DNA of 64,000 nucleotides from Actinoallomurus sp963799975 (GCA_963799975.1 CAWCZF010000003.1:1-64000), one strand, 5' to 3'. Shown: positions 24,005-33,628, counted from the first letter of the stretch. The notes: a model not told the origin generated them from the sequence alone. Made by a program: numbers and translations.

Positions 24005-25176
24005 TGAGTCTCTTCCTGCCGGACGACGACGAGCGAGTGTCCTCACCCAGCCGCCTGCGGCGCGCGGTGTGGACCTCGCTCGGTCTGGTGTACCTGTACC
24101 TGTGGCCGCTGAACGGCCTGTTCGGGCACGGCCGCCCCCCGATGGAGATCGCGGTCGGGATCGCGGCGCTGCTGACCTACACCGCGAGCTTCGTCGGGCT
24201 CGTCGTCACCAACGACCCGTGGAGCAGCGTCACCACCCGCGCCACATGGATCATGTTCGGCATCACGACCGCCCTGTCGGTCGCCTTGCCGGCCGTCTTC
24301 GGCGCGGACTGGGGTGGCCTGCCCGTCTACCTCGGCGTCGCGTGCGCCATGACGTTCCCGCCCCGGTGGGCACCGCGCGGGGTGATCGGCGCGACGGCGC
24401 TGACGTTCGCCGTGTGCCTCGCGCTGGGCGCGCCCGGCGGCACGCTGGCCCTGCTGACCTTCGAGACGCTGACCATCGGCCTGCTGATGCTGGCCTTCCG
24501 CACCAGCCGGATCCTCGTGGTGCAACTGCGCGAGGCGCGCGGCGAGGTGGCACGCCTGGCCGCGACCGACGAACGCCTGCGCATCGCCCGCGACCTGCAC
24601 GACCTGCTCGGCCACACCCTGTCGCTGATCGTGCTGAAGAGCGAGGTCGCCACGCGTCTGGCAGACCTCGACCAGGCACGGAGCCTCGCGGAGGTGCACG
24701 ACATCGAGACGGTGGCCCGGCAGGCGCTCGCCGACGTACGCGAGGCGATCTCCGGGTACGGCCGGCGCAACCTGGCCGACGAGTTGCAGAACTCACGCAA
24801 CGTCCTGCGCGCCGCCGACGTCGAGCTCACCATCAAGACCTCCGGCACACCGCTGCCCGAGGAGCTCGACGGCCTGTTCGGCTGGACGGTACGCGAGGGC
24901 GTCACGAACATCGTCCGCCACTCGTGCGCGCGCACGGCCACGATCTCGGTCCAGATCCTGGGCGGCAAGGCCGTCCTGGAGATCAGCGACGACGGCACGG
25001 GCGGCGAGGGCGCGGCCGACTCCCACGGCAACGGCCTGCGGGGCGTACGCGAGCGGGTCGCCCTGTCGGGCGGCACCCTCACGGCCGGGCCGCGTGCGGA
25101 GGGCGGCTTCCAACTGGCCGTACGCGCGCCGCTCGCCGCGTCGGCCCCACGGGAGCCGGCCGGCGATCCGGCATGA
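24004..25176 (+). CDS. DesK-like sensor histidine kinase
   Basis: A 390-residue kinase. ATG 24004 overlaps the permease stop; the same frame is open far upstream, but that is only a shadow of the permease. Five or six membrane helices cover about residues 25-165, then a coiled segment, the H-box RIARDLHDLLGHTLSLIV, and a HATPase region (WTVREGVTNIVRHS, GNGLRGVRERVALSGG). This resembles B. subtilis DesK-type kinases that sense membrane state. Its partner regulator follows after 40 bases. Confidence 0.92.
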   Translation: MSLFLPDDDERVSSPSRLRRAVWTSLGLVYLYLWPLNGLFGHGRPPMEIAVGIAALLTYTASFVGLVVTNDPWSSVTTRATWIMFGITTALSVALPAVFGADWGGLPVYLGVACAMTFPPRWAPRGVIGATALTFAVCLALGAPGGTLALLTFETLTIGLLMLAFRTSRILVVQLREARGEVARLAATDERLRIARDLHDLLGHTLSLIVLKSEVATRLADLDQARSLAEVHDIETVARQALADVREAISGYGRRNLADELQNSRNVLRAADVELTIKTSGTPLPEELDGLFGWTVREGVTNIVRHSCARTATISVQILGGKAVLEISDDGTGGEGAADSHGNGLRGVRERVALSGGTLTAGPRAEGGFQLAVRAPLAASAPREPAGDPA

Positions 25177-25203
25177 TCTTGGCTTTTCGGACGGCCGATA
25201 CCC

Positions 25204-25209
25204 TAGAGT
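25204..25209 (+). promoter_or_regulatory. -10 element, leaderless start of the response regulator
   Basis: TAGAGT is seven bases before the GTG at 25217 and no ribosome-binding site is present. The regulator may therefore have its own promoter inside the operon. Confidence 0.45.
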
Positions 25210-25216
25210 CATCGCC

Positions 25217-25822
25217 GTGATCCGCGTGCTTCTCGCCGAGGACCAGGGCATGGTGCGCGGTGCGCTCGCCACCCTCCTGAACCTCGAGCCCGACATCGAG
25301 GTGGTCGGCGAGGCCGCCGACGGCGACGAGGCCCTGACCGTCGCCGCCCGCACCCGGCCCGACGTGGCCCTGCTGGACATCGAGATGCCCGGCAAGGACG
25401 GCCTCACCGCCGCCGCCGAGATCCGCCGGGTCGTGCCGGACTGCCGGATCGTCATCCTCACGACGTTCGGCCGCCCGGGGTACCTGCGCCGCGCGATGGA
25501 GGCCGGGGCGTCGGCGTTCTTGGTCAAGGACAGCCCGGCGCAGGAGCTGGCGGCGGCGATCCGCCGGGTCCTGGACGGCGAACGCGTGATCGACACGGCA
25601 CTGGCGGCGGCCGCGTTGAGCGCGGGCCCCAACCCGCTGTCGCAACGCGAGCGCGACGTTCTCGCCGCCTCGGCCGACGGCTCCACGATCGGCGACGTCG
25701 CCGTACAACTGCACCTGTCCGAGGGGACGGTGCGCAACTACCTGTCGGCGGCGATCCGCAAGACCGCGGCGCGCAACCGCATCGAGGCGGTGCGGGCGGC
25801 CCAGCGCCAGGGGTGGCTCTGA
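25217..25822 (+). CDS. DesR-like response regulator
   Basis: A 201-residue regulator: receiver with Asp54 (DVALLDIEMPGKDG), Lys in FLVKDSPAQE, and a LuxR-type HTH (LSQRERDVLAASADGSTIGD, then GTVRNYLSAAIRKT). The GTG at 25217 is chosen because MIRVLLAEDQ is the canonical receiver start and the TAGAGT element fits a leaderless message; the frame is open upstream inside the kinase gene. Its stop is directly adjacent to the stop of the converging TetR gene. Confidence 0.93.
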   Translation: MIRVLLAEDQGMVRGALATLLNLEPDIEVVGEAADGDEALTVAARTRPDVALLDIEMPGKDGLTAAAEIRRVVPDCRIVILTTFGRPGYLRRAMEAGASAFLVKDSPAQELAAAIRRVLDGERVIDTALAAAALSAGPNPLSQRERDVLAASADGSTIGDVAVQLHLSEGTVRNYLSAAIRKTAARNRIEAVRAAQRQGWL

Positions 25823-26452
25823 TCACTCGAAGTGGCGGGCCAGGTATCCGGTGATCAGGCGCTCGACCTCGGCGAGGAGCTCGGGGTCGCCGTCGCGTAT
25901 GTCGCGGAAGGCCAGCTTGAGCACCGCGTCGGCGGCCTCGACCGCGACCGCGAGCGCCCGGGCCAGTTCATCGGTGTCGGGCACCGAGAACGCCTCGACC
26001 AGCAACACCCGCAGCCGGTCCGCCACCACCGCGTTGTTCTCCTCGCCCCCGTCGAGCAGGCGTACGTCGGCGATGTCACCGAAGCGCAGCACGCGAAAGC
26101 CCGGGACGGTGCGGTGCATGTCGACGAACACGTCGATGACCGTGCCGACGGCGTCGTACCAGTGCGGGAAATCGCCCTCGGCCAGCCCGCGCGCCACGCG
26201 TTCGCCGAACATCTCCAGGTTGCGCAGCGCCAGCTCCTGCGCGACCGCGCGCTTGTCGGGGAAGAACTGGTAGACCGACCCGATCGCGACGTCGGCCCGC
26301 TGGGCGACCTTGGTCGTGGACAGGCCGTCGTAGCCCTGTTCGTCGATGATCTCCGCACAGGCGTCGAGCATTCGCTGCACGCGCTCGGCGCTCCGCCGCT
26401 GGGCAGGCCGTCGGCGCAGCGCCGAGGTATCCGTCGTCACATGGTCAATCAT
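25823..26452 (-). CDS. TetR-family transcriptional regulator
   Basis: A 209-residue regulator with an N-terminal HTH (RMLDACAEIIDEQGYDGLS, then TKVAQRADVAIGSVYQFFPDK) and a helical ligand-binding domain. ATG 26452 gives the usual short lead before the HTH; the frame stays open upstream but crosses the promoter of the divergent beta-glucosidase. The two divergent starts are only 64 bases apart, so it may regulate the glucosidase as well as itself. Confidence 0.92.
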   Translation of the reverse strand: MIDHVTTDTSALRRRPAQRRSAERVQRMLDACAEIIDEQGYDGLSTTKVAQRADVAIGSVYQFFPDKRAVAQELALRNLEMFGERVARGLAEGDFPHWYDAVGTVIDVFVDMHRTVPGFRVLRFGDIADVRLLDGGEENNAVVADRLRVLLVEAFSVPDTDELARALAVAVEAADAVLKLAFRDIRDGDPELLAEVERLITGYLARHFE

Positions 26453-26516
26453 GCCTTTTCGACGAACCCACACCCCCGTAGGATCCGAAACCTCCTCACA
26501 TTTCCGGGAGGTCACA

Positions 26517-27848
26517 GTGAGTCCGGCTTCGGGGTTTCCATCCGATTTCCAGTGGGGGGTCGCCACCGCGGCCTTCCAGATCGAGGGCGCCACGGAGGAA
26601 GACGGCCGCGGCGTCTCGACCTGGGACACCTTCTGCCGCGAACCGGGGCGGGTACGTGACGGCGCGACCGCCGACGTCGCCTGTGACCACTATCACCGCT
26701 GGCCGGAGGACCTCGACCTGATCGCCGGCCTCGGCGCGCGCGCGTACCGGTTCTCCGTCGCGTGGCCGCGCGTGCAGCCCACCGGCGGCGGCCCGGTCAA
26801 CGCCAGGGGCCTGGACTTCTACGACCGGCTCGTGGACGGGCTGGGCGAGCGCGGCCTGGCCGCGGCGCTCACGCTGTACCACTGGGACCTCCCGCAGCCG
26901 CTGGAGGACGCCGGCGGCTGGCTGAACCGCGACACGGCGTACCGGTTCGCCGACTACGCCGCGATCGTCGCCGACCGGCTGGCCGACCGGGTCGAGCTGT
27001 GGATCACGCTGAACGAGCCGATGGTCGTGATGGCCTACGGCTACGCGTTCGGCGTGCACGCGCCGGGAAAGGCGCTGATGCTCGACGCGCTGCCCGTCGC
27101 ACACCACCAGCTCCTCGGCCACGGCCTGGCCGTCCCGGCACTGCGCGCCGCCGGAGCCCGCGCGATCGGGATCGCCAACAACTACTCGCCCGGGGTCGCG
27201 GCGAGCGAGAGCCCGGCCGACCTCGCCGCGACCGAACGCTTCGACAACCTGCTGAGCTGGCAGTTCACCGACCCGATCCTGCGCGGCGGCTACCCGGACC
27301 TCGGCCGGGAGCTGCCGCACGTACGCGACGGCGACCTGGCCGCGATCGCCGCGCCCATCGACGTGCTCGGGGTCAACTACTACAACCCGGTGGGGATCGC
27401 CGCGGCGGCCGAGGGCGAGCCCTTGCCGTTCGCGATGACCGACGTGCCCGGCTCGCCGCCGACGACCGGGATGGGGTGGCCGGTCGTACCCGCCGAGCTG
27501 CACCGCCTGCTGCTGCGCCTGCGCGACCGGTACGGCGCGGCGCTGCCGCCGATCCAGATCACCGAGAGCGGCTGCTCCTACGACGACGCGCTCGATGACC
27601 GGCCGCGGATCGACTACCTGTCCGGCCATATCGGCGCCGTACGCGCCGCGATGGACGAGGGCGCCGACGTGCGCGGGTACTACGTCTGGTCGCTGCTGGA
27701 CAACTTCGAGTGGGCCGAGGGGTACGAGCCGAGGTTCGGCCTCGTCCACGTCGACTACGCGACCCAGCGGCGGACGCCCCGCGCGTCCTACGCCTGGTAT
27801 CGCGACCTGATCTCAGGGGCGGGCGGTCAGCCCGGTGCAGGCGCGTAG
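26517..27848 (+). CDS. GH1 family beta-glucosidase
   Basis: A 443-residue retaining glycosidase of family GH1, close to the usual 440-480. The opening FPSDFQWGVATAAFQIEG is diagnostic. The acid/base is Glu167 in TLNEP and the nucleophile is Glu350 in ITESG (ITENG is the common form). Substrate-binding residues appear in LYHWDLPQPLED and in LLDNFEWAEGYEPRFGL near the end. There is no signal peptide, so it acts on imported beta-glucosides in the cytoplasm. GTG 26517 has GGGAGG upstream. The 3' end overlaps the converging CapA-like gene by 36 bases. Confidence 0.95.
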   Translation: MSPASGFPSDFQWGVATAAFQIEGATEEDGRGVSTWDTFCREPGRVRDGATADVACDHYHRWPEDLDLIAGLGARAYRFSVAWPRVQPTGGGPVNARGLDFYDRLVDGLGERGLAAALTLYHWDLPQPLEDAGGWLNRDTAYRFADYAAIVADRLADRVELWITLNEPMVVMAYGYAFGVHAPGKALMLDALPVAHHQLLGHGLAVPALRAAGARAIGIANNYSPGVAASESPADLAATERFDNLLSWQFTDPILRGGYPDLGRELPHVRDGDLAAIAAPIDVLGVNYYNPVGIAAAAEGEPLPFAMTDVPGSPPTTGMGWPVVPAELHRLLLRLRDRYGAALPPIQITESGCSYDDALDDRPRIDYLSGHIGAVRAAMDEGADVRGYYVWSLLDNFEWAEGYEPRFGLVHVDYATQRRTPRASYAWYRDLISGAGGQPGAGA

Positions 27849-28895
27849 GCCGTTCCACTTGGTCAGGGCCGCCTGACGTGCGGTGCCCTGGAGCAGCCGC
27901 GGCACGCCGCCGGAGATCGTGCCGGGCTTCCACTGCGCCTTGGTCACCTTGCGTCCGCGCAGGGTCAGCTCGAGGATCCCGGTGTCGGCGGTGCGTCCGC
28001 TGGCCGCGTAGAAGAAGAAGTTGCCCATGCCGTAGTCGATGTAACTGCCGTGCCAGTACCCGGCCCCGAGCGGTACGTGGGCGTGGCCGCCGACGATCAC
28101 GTCGGCGCCGGCACGCGACAGCTGCGCCGCCAGGTGCTTTTGCCTCGGCAGCGGGCACGGGCGCATCTCCTGGCCCCAGTGCAGGTAGACGATCACCGCG
28201 TCGGCCTGCTGCCGCGCCTTGCGCACCTCCTCGACGAGACGCGGGGCGTTCTTGGCCGAGGCGAGGCCGCCGTGCTGGTCGGTGGCGGTCCAGCCCGCGA
28301 TCAGGTTGTCATCCAGCACCTGCGTGGCGCCGATCACCGCCAGCCGGGTGCCCTTGACCGTCACGTAGTACGGCTTGTACGCCGCGTCCTCGTTCTTGCC
28401 GATGCCGACCACCGGGAACCGTGACCGCCGGATCGCGGCCAGCGAGTCGGCCAGGCCGACGCTGCCGAAGTCGACGCCGTGGTTGTTGGCCATCGTGACG
28501 ACGTCGATACCGGCCGCCTTCAGCGCGTTGAACGCGCTCGGCGGCGCGCGGAAGTTGAACTCCTTGGGCTCCTTCGTGCCGCGCGTGGTGATGGCCGTCT
28601 CCAGGTTGACCATCGCGAAGTCGGCGCTCTTCAGCTCCGGGATGGTCGGCCCGAGCGCGGTACGCGGAGACGCGAGGCGCGCGGCGAGCTGTGCGTGAAA
28701 GTGCGTGTCGCCGCCGAACGCGAGCGTGATCGGCTGCTTGGCCGCCGTCTCGGGCGGCGACGTCGGCGCGCCCGGCGAGGACGGCCGCACGCTCAGCGGC
28801 GGCATCTTGGCATCGCTACGGTCGCTGCAGGCCGTCGCGGTCACTGCCATTCCGGTCGCCACGGCCATGACGACAGGGAGCAAGGATCGCCGCAT
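27813..28895 (-). CDS. CapA-like metallophosphatase-fold lipoprotein
   Basis: A 360-residue exported protein of the PGA_cap/CapA family. The N-terminus (MRRSLLPVVMAVATGMAV) ends in a lipobox-like TATAC. Family motifs are LAFGGDTHFH, NLETAIT, MANNHGVDFG, IVYLHWGQEM and IVGGHAHVPLG with the pattern D..H, N, H, H..H of metal ligands. CapA proteins take part in poly-gamma-glutamate or related polymer handling, but lone copies are common in actinobacteria with unknown substrates. ATG 28895 was chosen for the signal peptide. Confidence 0.88.
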   Translation of the reverse strand: MRRSLLPVVMAVATGMAVTATACSDRSDAKMPPLSVRPSSPGAPTSPPETAAKQPITLAFGGDTHFHAQLAARLASPRTALGPTIPELKSADFAMVNLETAITTRGTKEPKEFNFRAPPSAFNALKAAGIDVVTMANNHGVDFGSVGLADSLAAIRRSRFPVVGIGKNEDAAYKPYYVTVKGTRLAVIGATQVLDDNLIAGWTATDQHGGLASAKNAPRLVEEVRKARQQADAVIVYLHWGQEMRPCPLPRQKHLAAQLSRAGADVIVGGHAHVPLGAGYWHGSYIDYGMGNFFFYAASGRTADTGILELTLRGRKVTKAQWKPGTISGGVPRLLQGTARQAALTKWNGLRACTGLTARP

Positions 28896-29006
28896 CGTAC
28901 TCACCACCTCGGGGTAGATCGCACAGAATGCCATGTCCGCGACCATGCCGCCGGTTACCCGGCACGTTGCTTCACCCGGGTAGACCGAATTTTTCGGAGG
29001 GACGAC

Positions 29007-30173
29007 TTGTTGGACATCGCACGTATCCGCGCTGAAACTCCCGGTTGCGCGCATATCGTTCACCTCAACAACGCGGGCGCCGCGCTCCAGCCGCAGCCCG
29101 TGCTCGACGCGGTGCGCGGCCATCTGGAGGCCGAGGCGCTGGGCGGCGGCTACGAGGCGGCCGACGCGGCGATGGACCGGCTGACCGGCACGTACGCCTC
29201 GCTGGCCCGGCTGATCGGCGCGTCACCGCGAGAGATCGCCATCACCGAGAACGCCACCCGCGCCTGGGACACCGCCTTCTACGGCATCGCCTTCCGTCCG
29301 GGCGACCGCGTGCTCACCTCGGCCGGCGAGTACGGCAGCAACGCCATCGCGCTCCTGCACGCCGCACGCGACCGCGGCATCACCGTCGAGGTGCTGCCCG
29401 ACGACGAGCACGGCCAGGTCTCGGTGCCGGCCCTGGCCGAGACGCTGGACGATGACGTACGGCTCGTCGCGGTCAACCACGTCCCCACCCACGACGGGCT
29501 GATCAACCCGGTCGCCGCGATCGGCAGGCTGACCCGCGCCGCCGGCGCGCTCTACCTGGTGGACGCCTGCCAGGCCGTCGGCCAGCTCCGCGTCGACGTG
29601 GACGAGATCGGCTGCGACCTGCTGTCGGCGACGGGCCGCAAGTTCCTGCGCGGACCGCGCGGCACGGGTTTCCTCTACGTACGCCGTGCGGTGCTGGAGC
29701 AGGTCGCGCCGACGTTCCTGGACGACCGCAGCGCCGTGTGGACCGGCCCCGAATCCTACGAGATGCAGGATGACGCACGCCGGTTCGAGAGTTATGAGCG
29801 CTCCGCCGCGCTCCAGCTGGGGCTGGGCGCGGCGGTGGACTACGCACTGGCGCTCGGCCTGGAGCGGATCGAGGAGCGCGTGCTCGGCCTCGCCGCGACG
29901 CTGCGCGCCATGCTCGGCGAGGTCGCGGGCGTCACGGTCCGCGACCACGGCGAGCGCCGCTCGGGCATCGTGACGTTCACCCGCGAGGGCCACGCCGCGG
30001 CGGACGTGGTCGCGGCCCTCGCCGCCCAGAAGATCAACGTACGGCTGTCGGAGCAGACCTACCGCTTCGACGCGGGCGTCACCCCGCCGCCCCGCGTACG
30101 TGCCTCGGTGCATTACTACAACACCGAGGAGGAGCTCTCCCGGCTCGCCGCCGCCCTGACCGGGATCAGTTGA
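29007..30173 (+). CDS. class V aminotransferase (PLP-dependent, cysteine desulfurase-like fold)
   Basis: A 388-residue fold-type I PLP enzyme. Visible are VHLNNAGAALQPQPV at the start, ITENATRAWDTAF (phosphate contact), VNHVPTHDGLINPV, the Asp-containing YLVDACQAVGQLRVD, and the Schiff-base Lys212 in SATGRKFLRGPRG. It lacks the active-site Cys loop typical of cysteine desulfurases, so an aminotransferase or epimerase-like role is more likely. Start: GGAGG precedes tandem TTG codons at 29007 and 29010; the first is used here. Its 3' end overlaps the converging permease gene by eight bases. Confidence 0.85.
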   Translation: MLDIARIRAETPGCAHIVHLNNAGAALQPQPVLDAVRGHLEAEALGGGYEAADAAMDRLTGTYASLARLIGASPREIAITENATRAWDTAFYGIAFRPGDRVLTSAGEYGSNAIALLHAARDRGITVEVLPDDEHGQVSVPALAETLDDDVRLVAVNHVPTHDGLINPVAAIGRLTRAAGALYLVDACQAVGQLRVDVDEIGCDLLSATGRKFLRGPRGTGFLYVRRAVLEQVAPTFLDDRSAVWTGPESYEMQDDARRFESYERSAALQLGLGAAVDYALALGLERIEERVLGLAATLRAMLGEVAGVTVRDHGERRSGIVTFTREGHAAADVVAALAAQKINVRLSEQTYRFDAGVTPPPRVRASVHYYNTEEELSRLAAALTGIS

Positions 30174-30912
30174 GATCGGCCCGGCGCAGGCGCAGCAGCC
30201 CGGCCGCGATGGCGAGCACACACCAGCCGGCCAGCACCGCCGCGGCAGGACCGGCGGACAGCAGATCGTCGAGGGGGAACCTACGCAGCCCTTCGGCGGC
30301 GATCGAGGGCATCAGCCGTCCCACGTTCGTGCTCGCGCCCAGGATGGCCGGCTCGATCGCGGTCTGCACGACCAGCACCGCGACGATCGTGACGACCTGG
30401 TTGCGCAGCAGCGCCCCGAGCCCCACGCCCAGCAGGGCGAACAGCGTCGCCGAGCCGATCCCGCCGGCGATGATCTCCCACAGCAGCGATTCGCCGAACG
30501 GCAGCCCGATGCCCTTCGCGGTCAGCCAGATCCACGCGGTGGCCAGGGACACGACCGCGTTGACGACTCCGAAGACCGCGCCCAGCAGGCCGTACACCAC
30601 CGCCTTCGCCGCCACCACGCGTCCGCGCCGCGGCGTCGACAGGAAGGTCTGGTCGGCCATGCCGAACCGGAACTCCCCGGCCATGCCGATGATCCCCGCG
30701 ACCTCGGCGAGCGTGCTCGACAGCCCGACGATGTGCAGGCCGGTCCGCAACCACGGCTCGGTGTGCGGCGTGAGGTGATGGAAATCGGCGGTGACGAACC
30801 CCAGGATCGTGCCGCCCGTGGCCACCACGACCGTGGCGGCGAAGAGCCACCACATCGTGGGCGTCGTACGCAGCTTGCGCCATTCGCTGACGATCAGAGT
30901 GATCATGGTCAC
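30166..30912 (-). CDS. ABC-2 type permease
   Basis: A 248-residue membrane protein with about six hydrophobic segments, beginning LIVSEWRKLRTTPTMWW, a form frequent in small ABC-2 permeases of actinobacteria. Its GTG overlaps the ATPase stop as GTGA, so the two are coupled. It is the last gene of the four-gene kinase/regulator/ATPase/permease group running on the minus strand from 33584. Confidence 0.92.
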   Translation of the reverse strand: MTMITLIVSEWRKLRTTPTMWWLFAATVVVATGGTILGFVTADFHHLTPHTEPWLRTGLHIVGLSSTLAEVAGIIGMAGEFRFGMADQTFLSTPRRGRVVAAKAVVYGLLGAVFGVVNAVVSLATAWIWLTAKGIGLPFGESLLWEIIAGGIGSATLFALLGVGLGALLRNQVVTIVAVLVVQTAIEPAILGASTNVGRLMPSIAAEGLRRFPLDDLLSAGPAAAVLAGWCVLAIAAGLLRLRRADLN

Positions 30913-31634
30913 GCCTTCCGCTCGTGCGACTCCGCACCGGTCAGGTCAAAGAAGATCTCTTCGAGCCCGGCGCCGCTCGCGGCCAGCTCGTCCATCGCCG
31001 ACTCCGCGATCACGCGCCCCTGGTGGATCATCACGACCCGGTGCGCGAGTGCCTCCAACTCGCCGAGTTGATGGCTGGAGACGAGCACGCAGCGCCCGTC
31101 GTCCGCGAGTTCGCGCAGGAACCGCCGCATCCACCGGATGCCGAGCGGGTCCAGCCCGTTGGCCGGCTCGTCCAGCACCAGGATCGGCGGGTCGCCGAGG
31201 AGGGCGGCGGCCAGCGCGAGCCGCTGCCGCATGCCGAGCGAGTAGCCGCGCGTACGCCGCCCCGCCGCCGCGGTCAGCTCGACCAGCTCCAGCACCTCAT
31301 CGACGCGCCCGTCACCGATCCCGGCGACCGCGGCGAGCCCGCGCAGGAACGCGCGTCCGGTCTGCCCCGGGTGCGCGCCCAGCCCGTCGAGCACCGCACC
31401 GGCCTCCCGCCGCGGCCGGTCGAGGTCGGCGTACCGCTTGCCCGCGACCAGCGCCTCGCCCGCGTCGGGCGCGACCAGCCCGAGCAGGATGCGCATCGTG
31501 GTCGTCTTGCCCGCTCCGTTCACGCCCACGAAGCCGGTGACCGCGCCCATCGGGGCGGTGAACGACACGTCGTCCAACGCCCGGTGCGCGCCGAAGTCCT
31601 TGGTCAGGCCCCGGCACTCCACCCCGTCTGCCAC
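30909..31634 (-). CDS. ABC transporter ATP-binding protein
   Basis: A 241-residue ATPase: Walker A VNGAGKTT, signature YSLGMRQR, Walker B ILVLDEPANGLDP and switch His in SSHQLGELE. Starts at GTG 31634 behind GAAGGGAAG. Pairs with the coupled permease. The 20-bp element repeated upstream of the kinase gene also occurs 82 bases before this start, inside the end of the regulator gene, suggesting direct control by that regulator. Confidence 0.94.
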   Translation of the reverse strand: MADGVECRGLTKDFGAHRALDDVSFTAPMGAVTGFVGVNGAGKTTTMRILLGLVAPDAGEALVAGKRYADLDRPRREAGAVLDGLGAHPGQTGRAFLRGLAAVAGIGDGRVDEVLELVELTAAAGRRTRGYSLGMRQRLALAAALLGDPPILVLDEPANGLDPLGIRWMRRFLRELADDGRCVLVSSHQLGELEALAHRVVMIHQGRVIAESAMDELAASGAGLEEIFFDLTGAESHERKA

Positions 31635-31683
31635 GTCGCACTTCCCTTCCGTCGAGGAGTCTCGACGGTGGCAGCGCGAGGGC

Positions 31684-32400
31684 TCATCCGTCGTCGCCCG
31701 CCCGCGTCATCCCGTGCGTACCGCGGCCGTGGTACGGCGATGACGCCGCGCGTACGAGGCCGGTCTCGTAGGCGATCACCACGAGCTGCGCGCGGTCGCG
31801 TACGCCGAGTTTGGTCATGGCGCGGTTCACGTGGGTCTTGGCGGTGTGCGTGCTCAGCACCAGGCGGTCGGCGATCTCGTCGTTGGTCAGGCCGGCGGCG
31901 ACCATGGACAGGACCTCGCGCTCGCGCGCGGTGAGGACCGAGAGGCGTTCGGGCGAGGTCAGCGCGTCGTCCGGGCGGGCCAGGTAGCGGGCGATCAGGG
32001 TCTTGGTGGCGGCCGGCGACAGCAGCGCGTCGCCGCGGCTCACGGTGCGGATCGCGGCCAGGAGCTCGCCGGGTGAGGCGCCCTTGCCGATGAAGCCGGC
32101 CGCCCCCGCCCGCAGCGCCTGGAAGACGTACTCCTCAACCTCGAACGTCGTCAGGACCAGCACGCGCACGCCGTCCAGCGACGGGTCCGCGCTGATCTGC
32201 CGGGTCGCGGCGAGGCCGTCGAGGTCCGGCATCCGCACGTCCATGAGCAGCACGCCCGGACGCGATTGGCGTGCCAGGTCGACGGCGGCGCGCCCGGTGG
32301 CGGCCTCGCCGACCACCTCCAGGTCGGCCTCCGCGTCGATGATCACTCGCAGGCCGGCGCGGAACAGCTCCTGGTCATCGGCCAGAAGCACGCGGATCAC
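31684..32400 (-). CDS. NarL/FixJ-type response regulator with unusual C-terminal tail
   Basis: A 238-residue regulator: receiver Asp54 (VLLMDVRMPDLDG), Lys in FIGKGASPGE (a variant of the usual LVKD), and a LuxR-type HTH (LTAREREVLSMVAAGLTNDE, then AKTHVNRAMTKL). The family normally ends soon after VVIAYETGLVR. Here about 22 more residues follow, and their codons for YHGRGT are part of an 18-bp near-palindrome that also lies upstream of the kinase gene. The start GTG overlaps the kinase stop as GTGA. Confidence 0.92.
   Translation of the reverse strand: MIRVLLADDQELFRAGLRVIIDAEADLEVVGEAATGRAAVDLARQSRPGVLLMDVRMPDLDGLAATRQISADPSLDGVRVLVLTTFEVEEYVFQALRAGAAGFIGKGASPGELLAAIRTVSRGDALLSPAATKTLIARYLARPDDALTSPERLSVLTAREREVLSMVAAGLTNDEIADRLVLSTHTAKTHVNRAMTKLGVRDRAQLVVIAYETGLVRAASSPYHGRGTHGMTRAGDDG
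31718..31735. promoter_or_regulatory. near-palindromic element, copy 1 (before the ABC genes)
   Basis: GTACCGCGGCCGTGGTAC, identical to the copy at 33643-33660; identity extends two bases upstream (GC), making a 20-bp repeat. It lies within the 3' end of the regulator gene, 84-101 bases upstream of the ABC ATPase start codon. Probably a binding site of the regulator encoded in this cluster. Confidence 0.55.
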
Positions 32401-33584
32401 GTGTCGCCTCGCAGCGGCAGCAGGACGCTGACGCGGAAGCCGCCCTCGCGCGGGCCGGCGTCGAGACGGCCGCCCGCCGCCGTGACGCGCTCGCGCATCC
32501 CGGCCAGCCCGTGCCCGGCCGACCCGTGCCCGGCCGGCCCGTGCTCGCTTCGGGCGGGCCGCGGCGGGTCCTCCGCGTCGTTGTCGACCATGATCCGCAG
32601 ACCGTCGGGGCGATACGCCAGCCGGATCAGCACGGCGGCCTCACCGGCATGCTTGCGCGCGTTGGTCAGCGACTCCTCGACCACGCGGTAGGCGGTCGTG
32701 TCCACCGCCGCGGGCAGCGCCCGCACCGGCCCGTCCACCTCCTGCTCGATGCGCAGGCCGGAGTCGGCGAACGAGGCGACCAGGTCCTCCAGCGCCGCCA
32801 GACCCGCGGGCGCGACCGGATCCCCGGGCCGCCGGAGCAGGCCAACCGTGCCGCTGAGCTCCTCCAGCGCGGCCCTGCTCGCCCGGCCGATCAGCTCGAC
32901 CGCCTGCCGGGCGCGCTCGGGGTCGCGCCCGAGCACCGACACCGCCGCCCCCGCCTGCACGTTGATCAGCGCGAGCTGGTGTCCCATGCTGTCGTGCAGG
33001 TCGCGGGCGATGCGCAGGCGCTCCTCGGCCACCCGGCGGCCGGCCTCGCGCTCCCGGTCACGCTCGGCGAACCGGGCGCGCTCCTCCACCGAGGCCAGGT
33101 ACGCGCGGCGGCTGCGGGCGGCGTCGCCGGCGGCCACGGCCAGGCCGCCCAACGCGATCAGCGCGAGGTTCTCCGAGCTGAACCAGGGCAACGGCCGCGC
33201 GAGCGCGTGCGCGAGGGCCAGCCCGAACACCACCAGCCAGCCCACCAGGAGCGCACGGCGCCGCCCGGTGGCCTCGGCCGCGCCGTAGAGCGCGACCAGC
33301 GGCGCCGCCAGCACCCAGCCGTGCGCGCCCGAGAGCCCGGCGTAGACCGCCGCCCCGGCGGTGGCGACGGCGAGCACCGCGAACGGCCGGCGGCGGCGCA
33401 GGACCAGGACGCCGCACGCGACCGCGGCGACGAGGATCCCGGTTACGCCGAGCCGGCCGTTCCACGGCCGCAGGCTGCCGAGTGTGGTCAGCAGGGTGAC
33501 GCAGTACGCGACCGCGGCGATGGCGGCGTCGGCGGCGTACGGATGGCCGCGCACCGCGCGGCGCAGCCGGCGACAATCACGCAT
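32397..33584 (-). CDS. sensor histidine kinase, HisKA_3 type
   Basis: A 395-residue kinase. About six hydrophobic segments fill residues 20-150, then a coiled linker, H-box RIARDLHDSMGHQLALINVQ, and a HATPase domain (AYRVVEESLTNARKHA, GLAGMRERVTAAGG). ATG 33584 is chosen at the end of the divergent promoter region; the frame continues upstream through the operator and lacks membrane-protein features. It faces the furA gene divergently across 173 bases. Confidence 0.92.
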   Translation of the reverse strand: MRDCRRLRRAVRGHPYAADAAIAAVAYCVTLLTTLGSLRPWNGRLGVTGILVAAVACGVLVLRRRRPFAVLAVATAGAAVYAGLSGAHGWVLAAPLVALYGAAEATGRRRALLVGWLVVFGLALAHALARPLPWFSSENLALIALGGLAVAAGDAARSRRAYLASVEERARFAERDREREAGRRVAEERLRIARDLHDSMGHQLALINVQAGAAVSVLGRDPERARQAVELIGRASRAALEELSGTVGLLRRPGDPVAPAGLAALEDLVASFADSGLRIEQEVDGPVRALPAAVDTTAYRVVEESLTNARKHAGEAAVLIRLAYRPDGLRIMVDNDAEDPPRPARSEHGPAGHGSAGHGLAGMRERVTAAGGRLDAGPREGGFRVSVLLPLRGDT

Positions 33585-33628
33585 TGCCCCACGGTAAGCG
33601 CCCGCCGGGGGGCCGGGCATCCTCCGTC